A stretch of DNA of 64,000 nt, taken from Alcaligenes faecalis (GTDB lineage Bacteria > Pseudomonadota > Gammaproteobacteria > Burkholderiales > Burkholderiaceae_B). The stretch spans positions 1,674,001 to 1,738,000 of the forward strand of contig NZ_CP023667.1 of the NCBI RefSeq assembly GCF_002443155.1, in the 5' to 3' direction. Below are positions 8,590 through 17,212 of this stretch, piece by piece (position 1 is the stretch's first letter; each line of letters opens with the position of its first letter). The translations under genes were made by a program, and so were the position numbers. The notes below the pieces were generated by a model that saw only the letters and a list, made by a program, of their open reading frames with translations, did no database searches and had not been told where the DNA came from.

Positions 8590-9201
8590 TTAATCAGCGT
8601 TTTCGGGCGACTTTTCAGGAACAACGCTCAAAGGAATGCGGATGAGCTGGCCTTCCTGGATCACAAAACCCCAACGGCTTGAGTCAAATAAGGCGGGGCT
8701 GATTTCAAATACCGCGACATCCGAGACGCTGACCAATGGATTGATCTTGTCTGACCCAACAGTATCCAGATCGTGAGCGTAGCGATAGTCCTGTGTGGCT
8801 CGCTGATTGGGGGCTATTTTCTGTCCCGAAGGATCTATCAGAAACAGGCGCGGTCGGTGGATTTGCGGGTTCAGAGGACGTGGACTCGTGTTGGTATAGC
8901 GGTAGTGCAAGACGATAAACAGATTGTCCTGTCGCGCTGGCGTGGCCAGCTCCCCGGAGTCCAGCTGGGTCTGGCTGTGCCATTGATCCAGGTAAGTATG
9001 CAGGCGTACACCCTGATAGTCGGGCGTGAACAGGACGGTCCCGTAATTCAGAACGGGCGCGGCAGGAGGGATAGGGGGGATGCTGCGCGGGGTGCCTGCT
9101 GGCTGTTGAGTAGACAGCACCCGATCGTTTTGACTGTAGGCAGTGGCAGAACACAAGGCTAAAGCGGTGCACAGCCAAAAACGGGGCAGGGTGAGAATCA
9201 T
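8590..9201 (-). CDS. Secreted/periplasmic protein of unknown function
   Basis: A 203-residue protein with a clear signal peptide (MILTLPRFWLCTALALCSA, cleavage near TAYSQ). The mature part begins with a proline-rich stretch and continues as a beta-rich domain (FIVLHYRYTNTSPRPLNPQ, FLIDPSGQKIAPN, SDVAVFEISPALFDSSRW) that reminds me of the immunoglobulin-like DUF4352 type of extracytoplasmic domain. It lies 154 bp upstream of the SUMF1-like gene on the same strand and may form a transcription unit with it. No catalytic motif is seen and no function is proposed. Confidence 0.6.
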   Translation of the reverse strand: MILTLPRFWLCTALALCSATAYSQNDRVLSTQQPAGTPRSIPPIPPAAPVLNYGTVLFTPDYQGVRLHTYLDQWHSQTQLDSGELATPARQDNLFIVLHYRYTNTSPRPLNPQIHRPRLFLIDPSGQKIAPNQRATQDYRYAHDLDTVGSDKINPLVSVSDVAVFEISPALFDSSRWGFVIQEGQLIRIPLSVVPEKSPENAD

Positions 9202-9260
9202 GGGGTTGAACAGAGCCGCTTCATTGAGTGTAGTTGGGGGGAGGAGATGCGACAGTGGCA

Positions 9261-9289
9261 GACAAAAAATAAACGGCTCAAGAGCCGTT
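9261..9289 (-). terminator. Terminator overlapping the stop of the 71-codon gene
   Basis: Stem AACGGCTC / GAGCCGTT (9272-9289) with a 2-base loop, followed on the minus strand by TATTTTTT. The TGA stop codon of the small gene (9278-9280) lies inside the hairpin. The plus strand also has a T-run, so it may work both ways. Confidence 0.8.
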
Positions 9290-9493
9290 TTTCTTAACTA
9301 CTTTTTTCAGATCGTCCAGCTCTTTGCGCAGAGCGACAACTTCGTCACTGAGCAAACCAATGACGGCCATTTGACTCTGATACATCTCGACCAGGGGGTG
9401 GTAACTGATACCACGACTGGTCAGTTCTCGACAAAGCGCGCTAAGACCGGTTCCAGCGCGCTTGGTTAAGGTAGCCATCTTCCTGTGATCCAT
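9278..9493 (-). CDS. Small basic coiled-coil protein, function unknown
   Basis: 71 residues. The C-terminal half (about 45-70, VIGLLSDEVVALRKELDDLK) has heptad spacing of a short coiled coil and ends in a lysine-rich tail; the N-terminal half is basic. The gene has its own terminator, which begins inside its last codons, arguing that it is a real expressed unit. An ATG at 9493 is used, with AGGA eight bases upstream on the minus strand. It stands alone between the secreted-protein gene and ktrB. I do not recognise a family. Confidence 0.55.
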   Translation of the reverse strand: MDHRKMATLTKRAGTGLSALCRELTSRGISYHPLVEMYQSQMAVIGLLSDEVVALRKELDDLKKVVKKNGS

Positions 9494-9610
9494 AAGCCTG
9501 CGTCCTGATCAGTAGTTGTTCGATGTTTACATCCGTTAACCATACCAAAAATCGATGACAATAGTCGTTTTTCTTAAAACTTCTTGTATATCTGTGGTTT
9601 AGCGAGGGGC

Positions 9611-10978
9611 TTAACCTACCTGGAAGTTGCCTTCCGGGTAGCGAATACGGCTGCGCTTGCGTGTGGCCAGCGAGTAAATCAGGGTCAGAGGGCCAAGTCG
9701 ACCAGCGAACATCAGCACCATGATCAGGATCTGGCTGGGCGTGGACAGTTTGTGAGTAATACCGTGGCTCATGCCGGTGGTGCTCAAGGCCGAGGCGGCT
9801 TCAAACAGCAGGCTGGTGATGGGCATGTCCTCGAACAGCGTCAAGAGCAGGACGCTGATGAAACACAGGGCGCCGGTAATCAAAAACAGGGCCAGGGCTT
9901 TCTGGACGGTTTCAGGGGCGACGCTGCGCTCCATCAGGACCACCTCTTCTCGCTGACGGATGTAAGAGCGTACGGCAGCCAGCAAAACAATCAAGGTGCC
10001 TATTTTGATACCGCTGGCGGTACTGAGCGAGCCGCCACCAATCAGCATCAGCACGATCAGCGTCAGTTGGGTGCTGTCGCGCAGGCTGGCAATGTCCATG
10101 GTGGTAAAGCCGGCGGTACGCGTGGCGGCGTTTTGCATCCAGGCCGCCAGTGCCTGGTCGCCCACGCCGAGCATGCCCAGGGTTTTGGGGTTATTGAATT
10201 CCAGTGCCCAAAGGCTGAAAAAACCGATCAGGTTCAGAATCAGGGTGCCCAGCAAAATCAGCTTGGTATAGGGCAACAGGGTTTGCCAGCGCTTTTTTTG
10301 TCCTACATCGGCCAGAACGGTAAAACCGATACCACCCAGAATAATCAGGCCCGATAAGGTCATGACCGAAACAAAATCGCCGGAAATAGGGGTCAGGGAG
10401 TCATGGAACAAGGAAAAGCCCGCGTTATTGAAGGCGGTCACCGCATGGAACAGGGCCCGATACAAAGCCGTGGTCCAGGGATAATCAATCGTCCAGCGCA
10501 GAAATAAAATCGCAGCGGCGGTCAGTTCAATCAGGGCGGCAATCTTGAATACCTGAAAAGCCGTGCTGCGAATGCGGGATACACTGGTTTGATTAAAGGC
10601 TTCCAGTGCCAGCGCTTGTTGGCTGACACTGATGCGCTTGTGCATGGTGATGGCGGCGATCACGGCAAAGGTTACAAAGCCCATGCCGCCAATTTGCACC
10701 AGCAATGCCAGAACAATTTGCCCAAAGTGGGTTAAATCTGTGGCGGGGTCAATCACCGCCAGACCCGTGACGGTGACGGCCGAGGTGGCCATGAACAAGG
10801 CCTGGAAAATACCCAGGCGGTGTTCGGCCGCTTGCGGCAGGCTGAGCAAAATAGCGCCCAGGATAATCAGAGCCATAAAGCCCAGGGCCAACACCAGCGG
10901 CGGGCTGGCACTCAGGGTGCGGGCGTGAGGATTGACCTCAAGACGGCGAGTAAGACTATTGGGCAGCCAGTTGCGCAT
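9611..10978 (-). CDS. ktrB: KtrB/TrkH-type potassium transporter subunit
   Basis: A 455-residue inner-membrane protein of the Trk/Ktr/HKT superfamily, the ion-translocating subunit of a low-cost, often sodium-dependent K+ uptake system. Four pore-loop repeats are visible with the filter glycine in each: TVTGLAV, NNAGFS, TRTAGFTT and STTGMSHG. Length matches KtrB rather than the longer TrkH. The regulatory partner KtrA starts upstream and ends 3 bp before this gene begins, so the two are one operon read ktrA-ktrB. It takes part in osmotic adaptation and pH homeostasis. Confidence 0.92.
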   Translation of the reverse strand: MRNWLPNSLTRRLEVNPHARTLSASPPLVLALGFMALIILGAILLSLPQAAEHRLGIFQALFMATSAVTVTGLAVIDPATDLTHFGQIVLALLVQIGGMGFVTFAVIAAITMHKRISVSQQALALEAFNQTSVSRIRSTAFQVFKIAALIELTAAAILFLRWTIDYPWTTALYRALFHAVTAFNNAGFSLFHDSLTPISGDFVSVMTLSGLIILGGIGFTVLADVGQKKRWQTLLPYTKLILLGTLILNLIGFFSLWALEFNNPKTLGMLGVGDQALAAWMQNAATRTAGFTTMDIASLRDSTQLTLIVLMLIGGGSLSTASGIKIGTLIVLLAAVRSYIRQREEVVLMERSVAPETVQKALALFLITGALCFISVLLLTLFEDMPITSLLFEAASALSTTGMSHGITHKLSTPSQILIMVLMFAGRLGPLTLIYSLATRKRSRIRYPEGNFQVG

Positions 10979-10981
10979 ACA

Positions 10982-11635
10982 TCAAACCAGTTTGGGGGCG
11001 GCGGTACGAAGTGCTTGCAGCTGTCCAAGCAGAATCAGCAAGTCTTTGGCATGCAGGGCAAAATCGGCATCGGGCTGGATGGTGGTTTGGCCACGCCGCT
11101 TGACCAGCAGCACTTGCACATCGTCCATCTGCTCGCGCAACACGTCTTTGATGGTCTGGCCATTCATATTGTCGCTGGCCGTTACTTCCACAATGTAATC
11201 GCCATTACCCAGGGTGATGTAGTCGTTGACCATGGGGTAGCTCAGCATTTGGGCGACTCGTATGCCCATTTCTTCTTCGGGGTGAATAATCCGGTTTACG
11301 CCGATTTTGGCCAGAATCAAATGCTGGGCGTGGGAAATGGCTTTGGCCCAGATGGTGGGAACCCCGAAACTTTTCAGGTGAACCACGCAAACCAGGCAAG
11401 CCTCAATATCAGCCCCAATTGCAACCAGAACTACGTCATAATTGTCCAGCCCCAGCTCTTCCAAAGCCTGGCGGTCAGTGACATCAGCAATGACGGCACG
11501 GTTTAATTGGTCCGCATATTTGTTGACCAATTTGGGATTGGTATCCACTCCCAGTACGGAGTGGCCCATTTTCATGAGTTCCAGGGCGCAGGCCGAACCG
11601 AAGCGGCCTAATCCTATGACGGCGAACTGTGCCAT
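10982..11635 (-). CDS. ktrA: KtrA, RCK-domain regulator of potassium uptake
   Basis: A 217-residue cytoplasmic protein with an N-terminal Rossmann (TrkA-N/RCK_N) domain starting FAVIGLGRFGSACALELMK, the glycine motif that binds ATP/ADP or NAD(H), and acidic VLGVDTNPKL ending strand beta-2. Residues about 135-217 form the RCK_C domain. KtrA forms an octameric ring that gates the KtrB dimer. It is the first gene of the ktrAB operon. The region upstream (11636-11791) is shared with the divergent old yellow enzyme gene. Confidence 0.92.
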   Translation of the reverse strand: MAQFAVIGLGRFGSACALELMKMGHSVLGVDTNPKLVNKYADQLNRAVIADVTDRQALEELGLDNYDVVLVAIGADIEACLVCVVHLKSFGVPTIWAKAISHAQHLILAKIGVNRIIHPEEEMGIRVAQMLSYPMVNDYITLGNGDYIVEVTASDNMNGQTIKDVLREQMDDVQVLLVKRRGQTTIQPDADFALHAKDLLILLGQLQALRTAAPKLV

Positions 11636-11791
11636 AGCTTATTTGATCCGTTTGATGCTTGAAACAATTTCAAGCCAAATTAAGCGTTGATGGTATAAAG
11701 ACATATCTGGTAAAAACCCTTATCGGGTATTCCCTTGGGCGCGTGTCGTTCAAGCCCTGGCGGAAACATCAATAGTGGACAGTGTAAAACA

Positions 11792-12892
11792 ATGGTTAGT
11801 TTGTTTGATCCAATCAAACTGGGTGATATTGAACTCATGAACCGTATCATCATGGCGCCCATGACACGCGCGCGCGCCTCGGAGGGCCGTATGCCCAATG
11901 ATTTGATGCGTATGTACTATTGTCAGCGGGCCAGTGCGGGGCTGATTGTAGCCGAAGCCACTTCGGTATCGCCGCAAGGCGTGGGCTATGCCCACACACC
12001 GGGCATCTGGAGTAGTGCTCAAGTGGATGCGTGGCGCACGATTACCGAGGCCGTACACGCCAAGGGTGGCCGTATCGTGCTGCAGTTGTGGCATGTGGGG
12101 CGTGTCTCTGATCCGGAGTTTCTGAATGGCCAAATTCCGGTGGCGCCCAGCGCAATTGCCTGTGAGGGCATGGTCAGTCATTTAAGCCCCGAGCGTCCTT
12201 TTGTAGTGCCGCGTGCCTTACGTAGCGAAGAAATTGCCGACATTGTGGATGATTTTTCCGTTGCGGCTCAAAATGCACTCAGCGCCGGTTTTGACGGGGT
12301 GGAGATCCATGGAGCCAATGGTTATTTGATCGACCAGTTCCTGCATGATGGCTCCAATACCCGCACGGATGCGTATGGCGGTTCGATTGAAAACCGGGCG
12401 CGTTTCCTGTTGGAGATTGTGGATGCCTGTGTGGCCATTTGGGGGGCTGGCCGAGTCGGCGTGCATTTATCCCCGCGTGGTGGTTTGCATGGCATGAAGG
12501 ATTCTGATCCTGCCCGTTTGTTCTCTTATGTGGCTTGTGAGCTGGATCGACGTGATATTGCCTTCTTGTTCCTGCGTGAAAGCCCGGCTTCGGACAGCTT
12601 GTTGCCTATGATCAAATGTCAGTTTGGTGGTGCAATTATCGCCAACGAACATTTTGATTTGCCTACGGCACAGACCACTTTATCCAAAGGCATGGCAGAT
12701 GCCGTGTCGTTCGGTAAGGCTTTTTTGTCCAATCCGGACTTGCCCTTGCGTTTGCAATTGCGTGCACCCTTGAATGCTTGGGATCAAAGTTCCTTCTATA
12801 CCCAGGGACCCAAAGGCTACACGGATTATCCCTTCTTGAAGTCCAGCCCTGAATGCGATCAGCCTGTGGGTGAGGATTTGCAGGCGCATTGA
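11792..12892 (+). CDS. Old yellow enzyme family alkene reductase
   Basis: A 366-residue FMN-dependent ene-reductase (NADH:flavin oxidoreductase family, NemA-like). Landmarks: MAPMTRARA near the N-terminus (FMN contact), LQLWHVGRVSDP, the active-site EIHGANGYLIDQFLHD with an H..N pair that binds the substrate carbonyl, and RTDAYGGSIENRARF. It reduces activated C=C bonds of enones, nitro-olefins or nitro-esters with NAD(P)H. I use the ATG at 11792 (MVSLFDPIKL), where OYE homology begins; the frame is open further upstream. The ribosome site is weak. A terminator follows directly. It is divergent from ktrA. Confidence 0.88.
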   Translation: MVSLFDPIKLGDIELMNRIIMAPMTRARASEGRMPNDLMRMYYCQRASAGLIVAEATSVSPQGVGYAHTPGIWSSAQVDAWRTITEAVHAKGGRIVLQLWHVGRVSDPEFLNGQIPVAPSAIACEGMVSHLSPERPFVVPRALRSEEIADIVDDFSVAAQNALSAGFDGVEIHGANGYLIDQFLHDGSNTRTDAYGGSIENRARFLLEIVDACVAIWGAGRVGVHLSPRGGLHGMKDSDPARLFSYVACELDRRDIAFLFLRESPASDSLLPMIKCQFGGAIIANEHFDLPTAQTTLSKGMADAVSFGKAFLSNPDLPLRLQLRAPLNAWDQSSFYTQGPKGYTDYPFLKSSPECDQPVGEDLQAH

Positions 12893-12920
12893 TCCTGTCT
12901 GCGGTGAAGTAGCCGGAAAT

Positions 12921-12949
12921 AAAAAAGCCCGTATCAAACGGGCTTTTTT
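12921..12949 (+). terminator. Rho-independent terminator after the ene-reductase
   Basis: Stem GCCCGT / ACGGGC (12927-12943), extended by flanking A/T pairs, loop ATCAA, then six T. Confidence 0.88.
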
Positions 12950-13072
12950 AATGCGCTTCTTTTCAATCCGATAGCCGCTTGGAAACACGCTGCTGGCCTT
13001 GGATGGCTGAGTGCTTTACGTGAAGAAAGCTCGTGGCGGCCCATTCATGCCAAGCCGTATTGCCCTTGGCGT

Positions 13073-13492
13073 TTAGCTGCCGCGTACTACCCGAAATGTG
13101 GCTGCTGCTTTAACCAGCAAGCGTTCTTTCTCATCGTACCCGCCCCCTTCGCAGTAAGCGGTATCGCCTTCCAGGTACAGACATTGGGCCTTGAACCAGA
13201 CATCGCCACGCGCAGGCAGCAGGAACTGAGAGTTCATGTCTATGGTGGCCATGCCCGAGCCGGGGCGTTGAGCTCGTGCAGCCGCGCTAAGGGTAAAGTC
13301 CAGAATCGCCATCAAGGTGCCCCCGTGCACATCGGCACGGGAGTTGGCATTACAGGCTTGCCAGGGCAGAAAAGTGATAACTTCCTGCTCGGTGCTGCTG
13401 ACAGTTTGCAGGCCCAGGTGCTGCATCAGGGGGATATGAGTGCCGAAAAAATCCTGTTTGGGCTGCGCCAGTTCGGCCTGCAAATGCTTCAT
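13073..13492 (-). CDS. PaaI-type hotdog-fold thioesterase
   Basis: A 139-residue acyl-CoA thioesterase of the 4HBT/PaaI class. The motif ADVHGGTLMAILDFTLSAAA holds the HGG turn and the acidic residue of the long hotdog helix that activates water; ATIDMNSQFLLPA is the conserved strand that follows. It likely hydrolyses phenylacetyl-, hydroxybenzoyl- or medium-chain acyl-CoA; substrate not readable. Its ATG overlaps the stop of the upstream yqeY-like gene (ATGA), so the pair is translationally coupled. Confidence 0.85.
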   Translation of the reverse strand: MKHLQAELAQPKQDFFGTHIPLMQHLGLQTVSSTEQEVITFLPWQACNANSRADVHGGTLMAILDFTLSAAARAQRPGSGMATIDMNSQFLLPARGDVWFKAQCLYLEGDTAYCEGGGYDEKERLLVKAAATFRVVRGS

Positions 13493-13950
13493 GGGTTCAG
13501 CTTTTGTTTCACTTGAGCGGAAACCTGGGACATATCCGCACGGCCGGCCAGCTTGGCTTTGACCAAACCCATGACCTTGCCCATCAGAGCGGGGCCTTGA
13601 GCGCCTTCAGCCTGAGCCTGGGTAATCGCCTCGGCAATGGCGGCATCAATTTCAGCGCTGTCGGCTTGCTGAGGCAGATATTCCTGCAGAATCAGCAATT
13701 CGGATTTTTCTTTCTCGGCGCTTTCGGTACGACCAGCAGACTCAAAAGCCTGAATGGATTCGCGGCGTTGCTTGACTTGCTTTTCAATGATGCTGGTTAC
13801 TTCAGCATCGCCCAGCTCGGTACGCTCATCCACTTCGCGTTGTTTGATCGCGGCTTGCAGAAAACGCAAGGTCTCCAGGCGTCCGCTATCGCGAGCGCGC
13901 ATCGCCGTTTTGATATCTTCAGCTAAACGGGTTTTGAGTGTTTGACTCAT
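13489..13950 (-). CDS. GatB/YqeY domain protein
   Basis: A 153-residue cytoplasmic protein of the YqeY family, which matches the C-terminal tRNA-binding domain of the GatB amidotransferase subunit. Typical features: MSQTLKTRLAEDIKTAMRAR at the start, LRFLQAAIKQREVD, then an EKSELLILQEYLPQQ segment and a C-terminal GRADMSQVSAQVK helix. Start taken at 13950; an upstream in-frame Met (13974) would add eight unlikely residues. In many proteobacteria this gene sits near rpsU and dnaG; here it is coupled to a thioesterase and lies downstream of dnaE2. Role in the cell is not established. Confidence 0.88.
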   Translation of the reverse strand: MSQTLKTRLAEDIKTAMRARDSGRLETLRFLQAAIKQREVDERTELGDAEVTSIIEKQVKQRRESIQAFESAGRTESAEKEKSELLILQEYLPQQADSAEIDAAIAEAITQAQAEGAQGPALMGKVMGLVKAKLAGRADMSQVSAQVKQKLNP

Positions 13951-14014
13951 GGTGGTTCCTGGTTGAACGGGCAAAGCCCTAGTTTAACGCAGGGCGGGGT
14001 AGGGAAAAATCCGA

Positions 14015-17000
14015 TTATTGAAAATCTCGGCTACGAGCGGCCAGATCACCAACCAGATGATTCATGGACACCAGACGGCGGGCAATCAAATGACATACGC
14101 TGCCATCACGTTGCCAGACACCATAGACACCCAGCAGGCGAGATTGAAGCAAGGCCTGGGATTGCGCCTGTGCCAGCTCTTCACGCACGATCACATTCAC
14201 ACTGCCGGTTTCATCTTCCAGCGTCACAAAGACAGTGCCTTTTGCCGTGCCGGGGCGTTGACGGGTAGTCACCAGCCCGCAAGCCCGTGCCAGACGCCGA
14301 TCCGGGCAGGCTTGGTTCAGCTGCTCTGCCGTTGAAAATCGCAAGGGGGCCAGCTGTGTGCGTAACAAGGACAAGGGGTGACGATCCAGGCTCAGGCCCA
14401 CGGCCTGGTAGTCGCTTAATACCTCCAGCCCCACACTGGCCCGCGGCAGATCTGGAGTGTGGTCCGGCGTTTCCGCATGGCTAAGCAATCCCGTCTGACT
14501 GGGGCGGCGGGCATCCCAGACACTGTGACGGCGCTGGCTATAAGCACTGCGCAGGGCATGGGCCTGGGCCAGCGCTTGTTGATCGTGGGCCGACAGGGCC
14601 AGCTCCTGGCGCAGGCAGGCCAGATTCAGCTTACGTTCCGGGTGGTTTTGCCGGTAACTGACAATGGCCTGTGCCCCTTGCTCGCTCAAGCCTTTGACCA
14701 TGTGCAGGCCCAGCCGTACCTGACGCGAGCTGCCTGGCGCGGAACACACATGACTGTCGTACAGGCTGTATTGCACATCAACGGGCAAGACCTGAACGCC
14801 ATGCCGGCGTGCGTCCTGAACCAGTTGGCTGGGGCCGTAAAAACCCATGGGTTGAGAGTTCAGCAAGGCCGCCAGAAAGTGCTCCGGATAACGTGCCTTC
14901 AGATAAGCGCTGAACCAGGCCAGTTTGGCGAAGCTGGCCGAGTGGCTTTCAGGAAAACCGTATTCCCCAAAACCGCTGATCTGATCGAACAGGCGCTGAG
15001 CAAATTCGGGGGCATAGCCTTTGGCGTCCATGCCATCCAGCAGCTCCTGCTCAAAAGGCCCCAAACCACCACGACGACGCCAGGCGGCCATGGCTCGCCG
15101 CAAGGCATCTGCTTTGTCGGCTGAAAAACCCGCCGCTTCCATGGCCAGCTCCATGGCCTGTTCCTGAAAAATCGGCACGCCCAAGGTGCGTTCCAGTACA
15201 TGGCGGATTTCGGGGGCGGGGTAGTCGACTTTGCTGTGGTCGCGACGACGTTCCAGATAAGGATGCACCATGCCTCCTTGAATGGGGCCGGGGCGCACAA
15301 TGGCCACTTGCACCACCAGGTCATAAAAGCATTGGGGGCGCAGGCGCGGCAACATGCTCATCTGGGCGCGGGATTCGATCTGGAATACGCCTATGGTGTC
15401 GGCCCGCCGTATCATGCGAAAGGTTTTGGCGCTTTGCAAAGGAATGTCCTGCAAGCGAAACGGTTTTCCTTTTTGCTGGCTGATACTGTCCAGACAACGG
15501 CGCAAGGCACTCAACATGCCCAAAGCCAGAATGTCGACCTTCAACAGGCCCAGCACATCCAGATCATCCTTGTCCCATTGCACAACGCTGCGCCCCGGCA
15601 TGGCGGCGTTCTGAATGGGCACCAGCCTGTGCAAGGGCGTTTGTGAAATCACAAAACCGCCAGGATGCTGAGACAGATGGCGAGGGAAACCCATTAGCTG
15701 ACGGGTCAAGGACAGCCATTGATGCGCTTGCTCGGGCGGGCATTCAGGAAAACGCGCCAGGACTTCATCCTGAATATGGGTGTCTTTCAGCCAGGCTCGA
15801 TCGCATTGAATCAAGGCCTCGATCAAAGCTTGAGGAATGCTCAGTGCCTTGCCCGTATCTCGCAAGGCACTACGGCGTCTATAGGTGGTGATCACCGCCG
15901 TTAAGGCCGCTCGCTGGCGGCCATATTTGCGGTAAATGTATTGGATGACTTCCTCGCGGCGCTGGTGTTCGAAGTCCACATCAATATCGGGTGGTTCCGC
16001 CCGTGCCCGGCTGATGAAGCGTGCAAACAAGGTGTGGCTGCTGGCAGGGTCAACTTCGGTAATACCCAGGCAATAACACACCGCCGAATTGGCGGCGGAG
16101 CCCCGACCCTGGCACAAAATCCCTTGACTGCGCGCGTAGCCGACGATGTCATGCAAGGTCAGGAAGTAGGACTCGTAGCCCAGGTCCGCAATCAGGCTCA
16201 GTTCCTCTTCCAGGCGAGTACGCAAGCTGTCGCTGATTCCTTTGGGGTAGCGCCTCTGCGCGCCGCGCTCGGTTTCCTGCCGCAGATACTCAATGCCACT
16301 GAGACCGGGCGGAACAATCTCGACCGGGTACTCATACTTGATTTCGCTTAAACAAAACTGGCACAGCTCCTGGATGTACTCGGTGGTTTCGCGCAGCTCG
16401 ACGGGGTAGAGATTGGCCAGCTGAAAGCGAGTGCGCAAGTGATGCTCGGCATTGCTGGCCAGGGACCAACCGCATTCTTGCACGGGCGTTTTCAGGCGTA
16501 TGGCGGCCAACGTATCGTGCAAGGGCTGGCGGGAGCGCACATGCATATGAACACCTCCCAAAGCGGCACAGCGCACGCCACACGTTTGCGCCGCCTGCCT
16601 GACAGCACGTAAGTGCTGCATATCCTGATCACGCCTGTGCAGACTGACCCCTAAAAACAGGCGGCCTGCAAACAAGTCCAGCAGATTTTGTGTTTGACGC
16701 TGGATGTGCTCGCTATCCAGGCCATACGCAGGCTTGTAGATGAGCAGGCAGTCCGGCAAAACCTGCTGTTGGGCACCTTGGCGGGCTTGCTGCAAAAAAG
16801 ACCAGTCTATGGAGGCCTCCTGCTTCAAGTCCAGCGATTGATGTAGGTGCGAGATGAATTGGCAGAGATTGCCGTAGCCCTCCTTGTTGCGCGGCAAAAT
16901 CAGCAGCTCATGAGCCTGAGCATCGTTGCTGGCTCTGGCTTCGGGGTTGGTGCTTTGTGGATTTGGACTGTTCCACGCGCCCGTAAAGCGGAACCGGCTT

Positions 17001-17212
17001 CCGACCAGCAAGCGGATCTCCGGATGCAGCTTGGCCTGTGCATAGGCGCGTACCACCCCGGCCATGGAAGCGTAATCACATAAGGCCAGTGCCTTGTAGC
17101 CCAGCTCGGCGGCGCGGCTGATCAGCTCCTCGGGGTGGGATGCACCATTCAGAAAGCTGTAGTTGGACAGGCAGTCCAGCTCGGAATACAGGAGGTCTAG
17201 GTGGGGTTTCAT
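14015..17212 (-). CDS. dnaE2: Error-prone DNA polymerase III alpha subunit DnaE2 (ImuC)
   Basis: A 1065-residue C-family polymerase for SOS translesion synthesis. Residues about 5-200 form the PHP domain (YSELDCLSNYSFLNGASHPE). The palm has CQGRGSAANSAVCYCLG (about 367-383) and PDIDVDFEH (408-416) with the catalytic aspartates, plus VDILALGML; the C-terminal end carries an OB domain and lacks the extra DnaE1 tail. Start at 17212 gives MKPHLDLLYSELDCLS and overlaps the imuB stop as ATGA. The frame is open 41 codons further upstream inside imuB, but that is not DnaE2-like. It is the last gene of imuA-imuB-dnaE2, driven from the LexA box at 19213-19228. Confidence 0.93.
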   Translation of the reverse strand: MKPHLDLLYSELDCLSNYSFLNGASHPEELISRAAELGYKALALCDYASMAGVVRAYAQAKLHPEIRLLVGSRFRFTGAWNSPNPQSTNPEARASNDAQAHELLILPRNKEGYGNLCQFISHLHQSLDLKQEASIDWSFLQQARQGAQQQVLPDCLLIYKPAYGLDSEHIQRQTQNLLDLFAGRLFLGVSLHRRDQDMQHLRAVRQAAQTCGVRCAALGGVHMHVRSRQPLHDTLAAIRLKTPVQECGWSLASNAEHHLRTRFQLANLYPVELRETTEYIQELCQFCLSEIKYEYPVEIVPPGLSGIEYLRQETERGAQRRYPKGISDSLRTRLEEELSLIADLGYESYFLTLHDIVGYARSQGILCQGRGSAANSAVCYCLGITEVDPASSHTLFARFISRARAEPPDIDVDFEHQRREEVIQYIYRKYGRQRAALTAVITTYRRRSALRDTGKALSIPQALIEALIQCDRAWLKDTHIQDEVLARFPECPPEQAHQWLSLTRQLMGFPRHLSQHPGGFVISQTPLHRLVPIQNAAMPGRSVVQWDKDDLDVLGLLKVDILALGMLSALRRCLDSISQQKGKPFRLQDIPLQSAKTFRMIRRADTIGVFQIESRAQMSMLPRLRPQCFYDLVVQVAIVRPGPIQGGMVHPYLERRRDHSKVDYPAPEIRHVLERTLGVPIFQEQAMELAMEAAGFSADKADALRRAMAAWRRRGGLGPFEQELLDGMDAKGYAPEFAQRLFDQISGFGEYGFPESHSASFAKLAWFSAYLKARYPEHFLAALLNSQPMGFYGPSQLVQDARRHGVQVLPVDVQYSLYDSHVCSAPGSSRQVRLGLHMVKGLSEQGAQAIVSYRQNHPERKLNLACLRQELALSAHDQQALAQAHALRSAYSQRRHSVWDARRPSQTGLLSHAETPDHTPDLPRASVGLEVLSDYQAVGLSLDRHPLSLLRTQLAPLRFSTAEQLNQACPDRRLARACGLVTTRQRPGTAKGTVFVTLEDETGSVNVIVREELAQAQSQALLQSRLLGVYGVWQRDGSVCHLIARRLVSMNHLVGDLAARSRDFQ

